Assembly: GCF_014138265.1 (NCBI RefSeq)
Contig: NZ_JACGXL010000001.1
Span: forward strand, 1,124,525 to 1,188,524
Reading direction: 5' to 3'
DNA length: 64,000 nucleotides
DNA from: Dokdonella fugitiva
GTDB lineage: Bacteria; Pseudomonadota; Gammaproteobacteria; Xanthomonadales; Rhodanobacteraceae
In this document: positions 16,392 through 24,049 of the stretch, in pieces
Layout of the letters: each line of letters opens with the position of its first letter
Position numbering within the stretch: position 1 is the stretch's first letter
The notes under the pieces: model-generated
The model's input: the letters and a program-made list of their open reading frames with translations, nothing else
What the model was told of the DNA's origin: nothing
Database searches by the model: none
Made by a program: the position numbers and the translations under genes

Positions 16392-16457
16392 GGTGAACCC
16401 CTCCTCCAGTGGTGTGGTCCGCGGACGCGTTCGCTGCGCGCCGCTCGCCGGCTCGTG

Positions 16458-17534
16458 TCAGTCCGTCGTCGTTTTCGTCCCAGTCCGTTCCGTGGCCACC
16501 GCGCCCGCTGCGCGACGGCCGCCGTTGTCGCGGTCGAAATACCAGCTCGCGGCGCCGATGACGCCGAGTTGCGCATGGTCGACCAGTCGTATCGAAGTGC
16601 GCGCGAGCGCCTCGCGCATCGCACCCTTGTCGAGGAAGCGCTCGATGAAGCGGCTGCGCACGAGCAGCTCCTTCATCTGCGGCAGCACGCCGCCGGCGAG
16701 GTAGATGCCGCCCTGCGCGCCGTACAGCAGCGCGAGGTCGCCGAGCACGCTGCCGAACCAGCCGCAGAACACCTCGACCGTCTCGCTCGCGAGCGCGTCG
16801 CTGCCGGCGAGCGCGGCGGCGCTGATCTGCGCCGGCGTCTGCGCGAGCGGCGACGCGCCGCGCAGCGCGCGGATCGCCGCGTAGAGGTTGGTCAGGCCGG
16901 TACCCGAGAGCACGTGCTCGATCAGTACGCGCGGGCTGCGCTTGCGCAGTTCGCCCAGCACCTCGAACTCGAAGTCGGTGGTCGCCGCGAGCGTGGCCTG
17001 GCCGACCTCGGTAGCGAGGATCACCGGCCGGCCATCCTGCGCGATGTGCACGGCGCCGCCGAGGCCGGTGCCGGGCCCGACAACGAGCATCGGCCCGGGC
17101 CGGTGCTCGGCCGGGCCGCCGAGCAGCAGCGCGCTCGCGTCGTCGACATGGCCGACCGCGTAGGCGACCGCCTTGAAGTCGTTGACGACCGCGAGGTCGT
17201 CGAGATCGAGGCGCGTGCGCAGGTCCGAGATCGACACCGGCCACGGCAGGTTCACGTTGACCACGGCGTCGTCGACGACGAAGCCGGCGATCGCGAGCGC
17301 GGCCGACGACACCGGCGTGCGCACGTAGCTCGAGCGGAACGACTGGATGATCGCGGCGAGGCTCGGGAAATCCGCGCAGGCGTACTTGCAGTAATCGCCG
17401 ATCGCGAACGCGCTGCCGCGATCGTCCGCGACCGGCACGATCGAAGCGATGCGCGCGTGGGTGCCGCCGACGTCGGCCGCGATCAGCGGCTGGCCGGCGA
17501 CACGCGATGCGATGCGGTAGCGGTTCTCGTTCAC
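16458..17534 (-). CDS. Glucokinase-family sugar kinase, likely GlcNAc kinase
   Basis: A 358-residue ATP-dependent hexokinase of the bacterial glucokinase (Glk) family. It has the phosphate-binding loop AADVGGTHARIA (19-30), the catalytic VVNDFKAVAY (N118, D119) and the nucleotide-binding VVGPGTGLGGA (151-161). In Xanthomonas nag loci a Glk-type enzyme takes the place of NagK and makes GlcNAc-6-P for NagA; the same role is inferred here from position. A GTG start was read at 17534. It is the first gene of the leftward arm and faces nagP across a region carrying a palindromic operator. Confidence 0.85.
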   Translation of the reverse strand: MNENRYRIASRVAGQPLIAADVGGTHARIASIVPVADDRGSAFAIGDYCKYACADFPSLAAIIQSFRSSYVRTPVSSAALAIAGFVVDDAVVNVNLPWPVSISDLRTRLDLDDLAVVNDFKAVAYAVGHVDDASALLLGGPAEHRPGPMLVVGPGTGLGGAVHIAQDGRPVILATEVGQATLAATTDFEFEVLGELRKRSPRVLIEHVLSGTGLTNLYAAIRALRGASPLAQTPAQISAAALAGSDALASETVEVFCGWFGSVLGDLALLYGAQGGIYLAGGVLPQMKELLVRSRFIERFLDKGAMREALARTSIRLVDHAQLGVIGAASWYFDRDNGGRRAAGAVATERTGTKTTTD

Positions 17535-17612
17535 CCCATTCCCCGGAACTGGCTGGCGCGGCCGGCCACCCGCAGGTGGCCCGGCCTCGGACGGGACGCA
17601 GTCTCGGCGCGC

Positions 17613-17628
17613 TTGACAACGTTGTCAA
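17613..17628. promoter_or_regulatory. Palindromic operator, probable NagR site
   Basis: TTGACAACGTTGTCAA is a perfect 16-base palindrome in the 276-base divergent region between the kinase gene and nagP. Its form (central CG, arms TGACAA/TTGTCA) fits a LacI-family operator, and the only LacI-type regulator in the window is the adjacent nagR. It also contains TTGACA in both orientations, so a bound repressor could mask a -35 box on either strand. Confidence 0.75.
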
Positions 17629-17756
17629 CTTGCACTGCAAAATGATGTCAGGGGCATCCGCAGCTAGTATCCGGAGGCCGCGGTTCTGGCAAAGGGGGCG
17701 GGAATTCTCCCGCTAAAGCAGCTGTCGGGCGCTGGGCTGACCCGCGCGACGACACG

Positions 17757-17771
17757 ATGACAACGTTAATA
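17757..17771. promoter_or_regulatory. Second, imperfect operator upstream of nagP
   Basis: ATGACAACGTTAATA repeats the left arm and centre of the 17613-17628 palindrome (TGACAACGTT) with a degenerate right arm. Its centre is 144 bases from the first. It lies 40-54 bases before the nagP start, in the 5' leader or promoter. It could be an auxiliary operator for looping repression. Confidence 0.45.
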
Positions 17772-17810
17772 CGCCAAGGCCAAACCGGTCAGGCGAACAG
17801 GAGAGCCTCG

Positions 17811-19082
17811 ATGGCTGCCACCGCCGCGAATACGTCCGTGCCGAGCCGGCACGCACCGATGCTGATCATCGGCCTGCTGTTCTTCATCTTCGGTTTCGTG
17901 ACCTGGATGAACGGGCCGCTGATCCAGTTCGTCGAACTCGCATTCGAGCTCGACACGGTCAACGCGTTCCTCGTGCTGATGGCGTTCTACCTGTCCTACT
18001 TCTTCCTCGCCCTGCCGTCGGCGGCGATCCTGCGCCGCACCGGCATGAAGCGCGGCATGGCGATCGGCCTGTTCGTAATGGCGCTCGGCGCGCTCGCGTT
18101 CGGCCAGTTCGCGGTGCAGCGCTGGTATCCGGGCGCGCTCGGCGGCCTGTTCGTCATCGGCGCCGGCCTCGCCCTGCTGCAGACCGCGGCGAATCCGTAC
18201 ATCAGCATCCTCGGCCCGATCGAAAGCGCGGCGCAACGCATCGCCTTCATGGGCATCTGCAACAAGGTCGCCGGCATCCTCGCGCCGTTCGCGCTCGGCG
18301 TGTTCGTGCTGCACGGCCTCGGCGACCTCAAGGCGCAGGTGCAGGCGGCCGACCCGGCCACGCGCAGCGCCCTGCTCGACGCGTTCGCGGCGCGCGTGCA
18401 CCTGCCCTACCTCGGCATGGCGGTCGTGCTCGCAGCCCTCGGTGTCTGGATCGTCCACTCGCCGCTACCGGAGGTGCGCTCGTCCGAAGCGAACGCGGCC
18501 GGCGCCGGCGGGCGCGACAGCTTGCGCGCGTATCCGCACCTCTGGCTCGGCGTGCTCTGCCTGTTCGTCTACGTCGGCGTCGAGGTCATGGCCGGCGACG
18601 CGATCGGCACGTACGGACGCGGCTTCGGCCTGCCGCCGGACTCGACCAAGCTGTTCACCTCGTTCACGCTGTTCGCGATGCTCGTCGGCTACGTCTGCGG
18701 CCTGATCCTGATCCCGCGTTTCGTCTCGCAGCAACGCTACCTCGCGATCTCGGCCATGCTCGGCGTCGCGTTCGCGCTGTGCGCGTACGCGACGAGCGGC
18801 TACGTCTCGGTCGGCTTCGTCGCCGCGCTCGGTTTCGCCAACGCGATGATGTGGCCGGCGATCTTCCCGCTCGCGATCAAGGGACTCGGGCGGCTCACCG
18901 AGATCGGCTCGGCGCTGCTGATCATGGGCATCGCCGGCGGCGCGCTGATCCCGCAGGCGTTCGCGATCCTGCGCGAACACCACGACTTCCAGGCCGCGTT
19001 CGTCGCGATCATGGTGCCGTGCTACCTCTACATCCTCTACTACGCGATGCGCGGCCACCGCGTCGACCTCGGCGCGCACTGA
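17811..19082 (+). CDS. nagP: N-acetylglucosamine MFS permease NagP
   Basis: A 423-residue inner-membrane sugar:H+ symporter of the FucP/NagP group with about 12 helices. The N-terminus LLFFIFGFVTWMNGPLIQFV and the segment GLALLQTAANPYISILGP match NagP-type permeases, and AMMWPAIFPLAIKGLGRLT is typical of the C-terminal half. ATG 17811 is supported by CAGGAGAG at 17798-17805; an in-frame ATG at 17757 lies within the second operator and lacks a ribosome-binding site. It is the first gene of the rightward nag operon and imports GlcNAc released in the periplasm. Confidence 0.92.
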   Translation: MAATAANTSVPSRHAPMLIIGLLFFIFGFVTWMNGPLIQFVELAFELDTVNAFLVLMAFYLSYFFLALPSAAILRRTGMKRGMAIGLFVMALGALAFGQFAVQRWYPGALGGLFVIGAGLALLQTAANPYISILGPIESAAQRIAFMGICNKVAGILAPFALGVFVLHGLGDLKAQVQAADPATRSALLDAFAARVHLPYLGMAVVLAALGVWIVHSPLPEVRSSEANAAGAGGRDSLRAYPHLWLGVLCLFVYVGVEVMAGDAIGTYGRGFGLPPDSTKLFTSFTLFAMLVGYVCGLILIPRFVSQQRYLAISAMLGVAFALCAYATSGYVSVGFVAALGFANAMMWPAIFPLAIKGLGRLTEIGSALLIMGIAGGALIPQAFAILREHHDFQAAFVAIMVPCYLYILYYAMRGHRVDLGAH

Positions 19083-19152
19083 CGATGGACGCACGTTCCG
19101 CGCGCGCCCCGTCTCCACTACGATGCGGCGTCACGGGCGCCGGAGACCAGCA

Positions 19153-20190
19153 GTGAGCCGTCCCACCATCAAGGATGTCGCGCGACACGCGAACGTGTCG
19201 CTGAAGACCGTCTCGCGCGTGATCAACGGCGAGGCGTCGGTGCGCGACGACACGCGCGAGCGCGTGCAGCGCGCGATCGACGAACTCGACTACGCGCCGG
19301 ACCAGGCCGCGCGCAACCTGCGCGGCGCGACCTCGCACGCGCTCGGCCTCGTCTACGACAACCCGAACCCGTACTACGTGATCAGCGTGCAGAACGGCGT
19401 GCTCGCCGCCTGCCGCGACCAGGACTTCGGCCTGCAGATCCACCCGTGCGACTCGAACGCGCCCGACCTCGCCGACGAGCTGCGCGAGCTCGTCGCCCAT
19501 GCGCGCCTTGCCGGCCTCGTACTCGCGCCGCCGATGTCCGAGCGCATGGAACTGATCCGCTACCTCGCCGAGCACGGCATCCGCTTCGTGCGCATCATCT
19601 CGGCGGCGGAAGACCCGAACGACGGCTACCCGTGCGTCTACGTCGACGACCGCGATGCCGCCTACGACATCACCGAACATTTGATCCAGCTCGGCCACCA
19701 GCGCATCGGCTTCCTCTGGGGCGGCGCCGAGCACCGTTCGAGCCCGGAGCGCTTCAAGGGCTACGAGGCCGCACTGAAGGACTACGGCATCCCGCTCGAC
19801 AAGAAACTCGTGATCCCGGGCGACTACTCGTTCGACGACGGTTTCCGCGGTGCCCGCCGCCTGTTCGCGCTGCGCGAGCCGCCGACGGCGATCTTCGGTT
19901 CCAATGACGAGATCGCGGCGGGCGTACTCGCCGCGGCGAAGGCGAACGGCATCGACGTGCCGTACGAACTGTCGATCGCCGGCTTCGAGGACAGCCCGTT
20001 CTCGCGCCAGTCGTGGCCGGCGCTGACCACCGCGAAGCAGGCGACCGAGGACATCGCGCGCCACGCGGCGCTGCGCCTCATCGCCGAACTCAAGCCGGCG
20101 GGCAGCGGCGTCCTCCATGTCAACCGCGGCTTCAGTCCGCAGCTCGTGATCCGCGACTCGACCGCGCGCGTGCGCACGACCACGCCATGA
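19153..20190 (+). CDS. nagR: LacI-family repressor NagR
   Basis: A 345-residue LacI-family regulator. The N-terminal helix-turn-helix and hinge are complete (SRPTIKDVARHANVSLKTVS then RVINGEASV at 2-30; PDQAARNLRGATSHALGLV). A periplasmic-binding-protein-like effector domain follows, with FGSNDEIAAGVLAAA and the C-terminal FSPQLVIRDST. The GTG start has GGAG seven bases upstream. Homologues in Xanthomonadales nag clusters repress GlcNAc genes until GlcNAc or a derivative binds. Its stop overlaps the start of nagB-II as ATGA. The palindrome at 17613-17628 is its likely target. Confidence 0.92.
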   Translation: MSRPTIKDVARHANVSLKTVSRVINGEASVRDDTRERVQRAIDELDYAPDQAARNLRGATSHALGLVYDNPNPYYVISVQNGVLAACRDQDFGLQIHPCDSNAPDLADELRELVAHARLAGLVLAPPMSERMELIRYLAEHGIRFVRIISAAEDPNDGYPCVYVDDRDAAYDITEHLIQLGHQRIGFLWGGAEHRSSPERFKGYEAALKDYGIPLDKKLVIPGDYSFDDGFRGARRLFALREPPTAIFGSNDEIAAGVLAAAKANGIDVPYELSIAGFEDSPFSRQSWPALTTAKQATEDIARHAALRLIAELKPAGSGVLHVNRGFSPQLVIRDSTARVRTTTP

Positions 20191-21251
20191 GCGCCGTGCC
20201 CGAGGACACCATGCCGACCAATCCACCCAGCGCCGCCGAGGCGACCCGCATGTACCGCGAAGTGCGCGAATCGGCCGGCGCGATCGCGCGCCAGCTCGAG
20301 GCGAACCGTGCAGTGGTCGGCGAACTCGCCGCGCTGCTGCGGCGCGAGCGCCCGCGCCTGGTCGCGACCGGCGCGCGCGGCAGTTCCGACAATGCGGCAA
20401 CGTTCGCGAAGTACCTCATCGAGACGCGCCTCGGCGTGACGACCACCTCGGCCGCGCCGTCGGTGCAGTCGATCTACGCGGCGCGGCCGGAACTCGACGG
20501 CGCGCTGTTCCTCGCGATCTCGCAGTCCGGCAAGAGCCCCGACCTCGTCGCCCAGGCCACCGCCGCGCGCCGCGCGGGCGCGCGCGTGGTCGCGATGGTC
20601 AACGTGGTCGACTCGCCGCTCGCGGCCGCGGCGGACGTCGTCGTTCCGCTGCACGCAGGGCCCGAACTCAGCGTCGCCGCGACCAAGAGCTACCTCTGTT
20701 CGCTGTCCGCGCTGCTCCAGCTCGCCGCCGAATGGGGCGAGGACGCGCACCTGCGCGACGCGCTCGCACGCGTGCCCGATGCGCTCGACGCGGGCTGGAA
20801 CGAAGACTGGTCGGCGCTCGTCGACGGCCTCGCTGACGCGCGCAACCTGTTCGTCGTCGGCCGCGGCTTCGGCCTCTCGGCGGCGCAGGAAGTCGCACTC
20901 AAGTTCAAGGAAACCTGCGGCCTGCACGCGGAAGCGTTCAGCGCGGCCGAAGTGCAGCACGGCCCGATGACGCTCGTCGATCGCGGCTTCCCGGTGCTGT
21001 TCTTCGCGCAGCACGACGACAGCTTCGACAGCACGATCGCGGTCGCCGAACGCTTCCGCGAGCGCGACGCGCGCGTCTGGGTCGCCGCGCCCGGCGGTGG
21101 CGACCTGCGGTTCGCGGCAATCACCGATCCCGCCTGCGCGCCGCTGCTCGCGGTGCACCGCTGCTACGGCGCGATCAACGCGCTCGCGCTGCGCCGTGGA
21201 CGCGATCCCGACGCGCCGCCGCACCTGCGCAAGGTGACCGAGACGCGCTGA
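20187..21251 (+). CDS. nagB-II: Glucosamine-6-phosphate deaminase, SIS type (NagB-II)
   Basis: A 354-residue enzyme of two SIS domains that converts GlcN-6-P to fructose-6-P and ammonia. It resembles the isomerase half of GlmS without the glutaminase domain, which is the NagB-II layout. Visible motifs are TGARGSSDNAATFAKYLIE, ISQSGKSPDLVAQ, VGRGFGLSAAQEVALKFKET and AEAFSAAEVQHGP. ATG 20187 overlaps the nagR stop (ATGA); ATG 20211, with GAGGA close upstream, is an alternative. Its own stop overlaps the nagA start (TGATG). It acts after NagA. Confidence 0.92.
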   Translation: MSAVPEDTMPTNPPSAAEATRMYREVRESAGAIARQLEANRAVVGELAALLRRERPRLVATGARGSSDNAATFAKYLIETRLGVTTTSAAPSVQSIYAARPELDGALFLAISQSGKSPDLVAQATAARRAGARVVAMVNVVDSPLAAAADVVVPLHAGPELSVAATKSYLCSLSALLQLAAEWGEDAHLRDALARVPDALDAGWNEDWSALVDGLADARNLFVVGRGFGLSAAQEVALKFKETCGLHAEAFSAAEVQHGPMTLVDRGFPVLFFAQHDDSFDSTIAVAERFRERDARVWVAAPGGGDLRFAAITDPACAPLLAVHRCYGAINALALRRGRDPDAPPHLRKVTETR

Positions 21252-22372
21252 TGCCGACCGCGCTCCTCAATGCCCGCGTGCTCGTCGACGACGGCTTTCG
21301 CGACGACCTCGCGGTCGTCGTCGATGCCGGCGTCATCGTCGCGGTCGAGCACGCACGCGACACGCACGGCACGACCGAACGGCTCGACCTCGGTGGCCAC
21401 TGGCTCGCACCCGGCTTCATCGACGTTCAGGTCAACGGCGGCGGCGGCGTACTGTTCAACGACGCACCGACGGTCGAGACGATCCGGCGCATCGGCGCCG
21501 CGCACCGACGCTATGGCACGACCGGCTTCCTGCCGACCCTGATCAGCGACGACGCCGAGACGATGCGCGCGGCCATCGATGCGGTCGACGCGGCGATCGC
21601 CGACGGCGTGCCCGGCGTGCTCGGCATCCACCTCGAAGGCCCGTACATCGCGCCCGCGCGGCGCGGCGCGCACGACGCAAGCAAGTTCCGCGCGCTCGAC
21701 GACGATGAACTCGAACTCGCCTGCTCGCTGCGCCACGGCGTCACCGTGCTCACGCTCGCGCCGGACCAGGTGCCGCCCGCGCGCGTGCGCGAACTCGCCG
21801 CACGCGGCGTGATCGTCTGCATCGGCCACACGGCGGCCGACTACGCGCAGGCGCGCGCCGCCCTCGACGCCGGCGCGCGCGGCTTCACCCACCTCTACAA
21901 CGCGATGTCGCCGCTGCAGGGGCGCGAACCGGGCGTGGTCGGCGCCGCGCTCGAGGATCGCGCGAGCTGGTGCGGGCTCATCGTCGACGGCCACCACGTG
22001 CATCCGGCTTCCCTGCGCGTCGCGCTCGCGGCGAAACCACGCGGCAAGCTGCTGCTCGTGACCGACGCGATGCCGCCGGTCGGCGCCGAATCGGACACCT
22101 ACGAACTCGCGGGCGTGACGATCCGCTGCCGCGACGGCCGCTGCGAGACGCCCGACGGCGTGCTCGCGGGCTCGGCGCTCGACATGGCGAGTGCGGTGCG
22201 CAACACGGTCGCGACGCTCGGCGTACCGCTCGGGGACGCCGTGCGCATGGCCTCGACCTGGCCGGCCGAGTTCCTCGGCGTCGCCGACCGCCGCGGGCGC
22301 ATCGCGCCCGGCCTGCGCGCCGAACTCGTCGAACTCGACGCCGACCTGCGCGTCGTGCGCTGCTGGCCCTGA
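21251..22372 (+). CDS. nagA: N-acetylglucosamine-6-phosphate deacetylase NagA
   Basis: A 373-residue amidohydrolase that removes acetate from GlcNAc-6-P. The metal and catalytic residues expected for the family are present: GFIDVQVNG (55-63), E129 in HLEGPYIAP, H193 in IGHTAADY, H214 in THLYNAM and the catalytic D272 in TDAMPPVG. Its start overlaps the nagB-II stop, so the last three genes of the nagP-R-B-A operon are translationally linked. A REP-like inverted repeat follows the stop. Confidence 0.95.
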   Translation: MPTALLNARVLVDDGFRDDLAVVVDAGVIVAVEHARDTHGTTERLDLGGHWLAPGFIDVQVNGGGGVLFNDAPTVETIRRIGAAHRRYGTTGFLPTLISDDAETMRAAIDAVDAAIADGVPGVLGIHLEGPYIAPARRGAHDASKFRALDDDELELACSLRHGVTVLTLAPDQVPPARVRELAARGVIVCIGHTAADYAQARAALDAGARGFTHLYNAMSPLQGREPGVVGAALEDRASWCGLIVDGHHVHPASLRVALAAKPRGKLLLVTDAMPPVGAESDTYELAGVTIRCRDGRCETPDGVLAGSALDMASAVRNTVATLGVPLGDAVRMASTWPAEFLGVADRRGRIAPGLRAELVELDADLRVVRCWP

Positions 22373-22388
22373 GCCCACCGACGCCTCC

Positions 22389-22415
22389 GTAGGGGCCCAA
22401 CCCGCGGGCGACCGC
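22389..22415. repeat. REP-like palindromic element
   Basis: GTAGGGGCCC, then AACCCGC, then GGGCGACCGC: a GCCC/GGGC stem inside the GTAGG...GCGACCGC frame seen in many Xanthomonadales extragenic palindromes. It is just after the nag operon and could help end or stabilise the transcript. I found no second clear copy in the window. Confidence 0.4.
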
Positions 22416-22466
22416 CGCAACCCGGTATGCCGTGGCGTGTCGGCTCCACCATTGCCACTCCCGGCG

Positions 22467-22493
22467 TGTCGATTCCCCGCCTTCCCGTTCGTC
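22467..22493 (+). promoter_or_regulatory. Putative ECF42 sigma-factor promoter
   Basis: TGTCGA at 22467-22472 and CGTC at 22490-22493 are 17 bases apart. This matches the target motif reported for ECF42 sigma factors (-35 TGTCGA, -10 CG(A/T)C). It lies 64 bases before the DGPF gene, the usual partner and target of ECF42 factors, and the ECF42-type sigma gene is the last gene of the same cluster. The match was read by eye. Confidence 0.65.
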
Positions 22494-22556
22494 ATCCTCG
22501 ATGAAGGCCGGTGCAGTCCCGCGGGGCGCCCGGCGCCCGCGAACGAGGAGACGGCG

Positions 22557-22934
22557 ATGCGAGTCATGGTGATGGTGCGGGCGACCGATGCGTCCGAGCG
22601 CGGCGAGCTGCCGAGCCAGGAACTCCTGGCGGCGATGGGCCGCTTCAACGAAGACCTCGCCAACGCCGGCATCCTGCTCGCGGCCGACGGCCTCAAGCCG
22701 AGTTCGGCCGGCGCGCGCGTACGCTACGCCGGCAAGACGCGCACGGTCGTCGACGGCCCGTTCGCACAAGCGAAGGAACTCGTCGCCGGCTTCTGGCTGT
22801 GGCAGGTGCGCTCGCTCGACGAGGCGATCGAATGGGCACGACGTTGCCCCAACCCGTTCGAGGGGGGGCTGTCGGAGGTCGAGATCCGCCCGCTCTACGA
22901 AGCCGAGGACTTCGGCGCACAGGTGCAGCCGTGA
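22557..22934 (+). CDS. YCII-related (DGPF-domain) protein
   Basis: A 125-residue cytoplasmic protein with a ferredoxin-like YCII fold. It has the family opening MRVMVMVRA, the helix LLAAMGRFNEDLANAGILLA and the diagnostic DGPF at 66-69 (RTVVDGPFAQAKELVAGFWL). The biochemical role of DGPF proteins is unknown, but they are coded beside ECF42 sigma factors in many bacteria and are their main targets. The ribosome-binding site GAGGAG is at 22545-22550. The stop overlaps the next start as GTGA. Confidence 0.9.
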   Translation: MRVMVMVRATDASERGELPSQELLAAMGRFNEDLANAGILLAADGLKPSSAGARVRYAGKTRTVVDGPFAQAKELVAGFWLWQVRSLDEAIEWARRCPNPFEGGLSEVEIRPLYEAEDFGAQVQP

Positions 22935-23341
22935 GGATCGAGCCGTACCTGTTCCTCGAAGGCCGCTGCGACGAGGCGATCGCGTTCTACCGCCACGCGC
23001 TCGACGCCGAGCTGCTCATGCTCATGCGCTACGGCGACAGCCCCGACCCGCACGCACGCGGCCCGGTCGATCCGGCCAAGGTCATGCACGCGGCGCTGCG
23101 CGTAGGCGACACGCTGCTCATGCTCTCCGACGGCCTCGCCGGCGGCGCGCCGCACTTCGAGGGGATCGCCCTGTCGCTCGCGATCGACGACGATGCCGGC
23201 GCGCGCCGGTGCTTCGACGCGCTCGCCGACGGCGGCAGCGTCACGTCACCGCTCGCCGCGACGTTCTTCGCCCGTTCGTTCGGCATGCTCACGGACCGTT
23301 TCGGCGTGTCGTGGATGGTGCTGACGCCGAAGCCGATGTAA
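22931..23341 (+). CDS. VOC/PhnB-like glyoxalase-fold protein
   Basis: A 136-residue protein of the vicinal-oxygen-chelate fold, PhnB-like group: RIEPYLFLEGRCDEAIAFYR at the start, VMHAALRVGDTLLMLSDG in the middle, and FGMLTDRFGVSWMVLTPKP at the end. PhnB-like members usually lack the metal-binding set of true glyoxalases, and no enzyme activity can be assigned. The GTG start overlaps the DGPF gene stop (GTGA), so translation is coupled. VOC proteins are common companions in ECF42/DGPF clusters. Confidence 0.87.
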   Translation: MRIEPYLFLEGRCDEAIAFYRHALDAELLMLMRYGDSPDPHARGPVDPAKVMHAALRVGDTLLMLSDGLAGGAPHFEGIALSLAIDDDAGARRCFDALADGGSVTSPLAATFFARSFGMLTDRFGVSWMVLTPKPM

Positions 23342-23391
23342 ACCCGCACACGACGCCGCCGCGTCGCCCGCCTCGTCCCAGGAGACCCGCC

Positions 23392-23922
23392 ATGCTCGTC
23401 CTCGTCGCGATCCTCGTCCTTGCCCTCGCGGCCCTGCTCGTCTTCGCGTCGACCAAGCCCGCCGTGTTCAGCGTGCGTCGCGGCACGGTGATCCGCGCCA
23501 CACCCGAACGGGTTTTCGGCTACGTCGACGACTTCCGTCGCTGGCCCGAGTGGTCGCCGTGGGAAACGCGCGATCCGGCAATGCAGCGCAACCTGGGCGG
23601 CGCATCGAGCGGCGCCGGCGCGATCTACGAATGGAACGGCAACAAGGACGTCGGCCAGGGCCGCATGGAGATCGTCGAGTCGACGCCGTCCTCTCGCATC
23701 GCGATCAGCCTCCACTTCATCAAGCCGTTCGAAGCGAACAACATGGCGACGTTCACGTTCGCCGCGGACGACGACATGACGGTCGTCGACTGGGTCATGC
23801 ACGGGCCGAACCGGTTCGCCTCGAAGGTCATGCAGGTGTTCATGGACATGGACCGGATGATCGGCAAGGACTTCGAAGCCGGCCTGGCCAAGCTCAAGGC
23901 GGCCGCCGAGGCGGCGAGATGA
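23392..23922 (+). CDS. SRPBCC (polyketide cyclase/START-like) protein with membrane anchor
   Basis: A 176-residue protein. Residues 1-20 form one hydrophobic helix (MLVLVAILVLALAALLVFAS), and the rest is an SRPBCC hydrophobic-pocket domain: IRATPERVFGYVDDFRRWPE, then WSPWE, and later MATFTFAADDDMTVVDWVMH. These domains bind small hydrophobic ligands; the ligand is unknown. The ribosome-binding site AGGAG is at 23380-23384. It is the third gene of the ECF42 cluster and probably belongs to the same transcript. Confidence 0.85.
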   Translation: MLVLVAILVLALAALLVFASTKPAVFSVRRGTVIRATPERVFGYVDDFRRWPEWSPWETRDPAMQRNLGGASSGAGAIYEWNGNKDVGQGRMEIVESTPSSRIAISLHFIKPFEANNMATFTFAADDDMTVVDWVMHGPNRFASKVMQVFMDMDRMIGKDFEAGLAKLKAAAEAAR

Positions 23923-24049
23923 ATGGCGCAGCGATGAAACGATCGTTCGAACCCGCCGCGACCGCGATCGCCGCGACGCGACGATCGGCATGCCGATGCG
24001 CACTTCCGGTGCTTGTGCGGCCCGCGCGGAGGTGGTCTGATCGGCGGCC

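Noticed and set aside
13635-17645. Very long open frame antisense to the TonB receptor and kinase genes
   Set aside because: The opposite strand encodes two clear families (plug/barrel receptor, glucokinase). The antisense protein is Arg/Val/Asp/Ala-rich low complexity, the usual mirror of GC-rich codon use.
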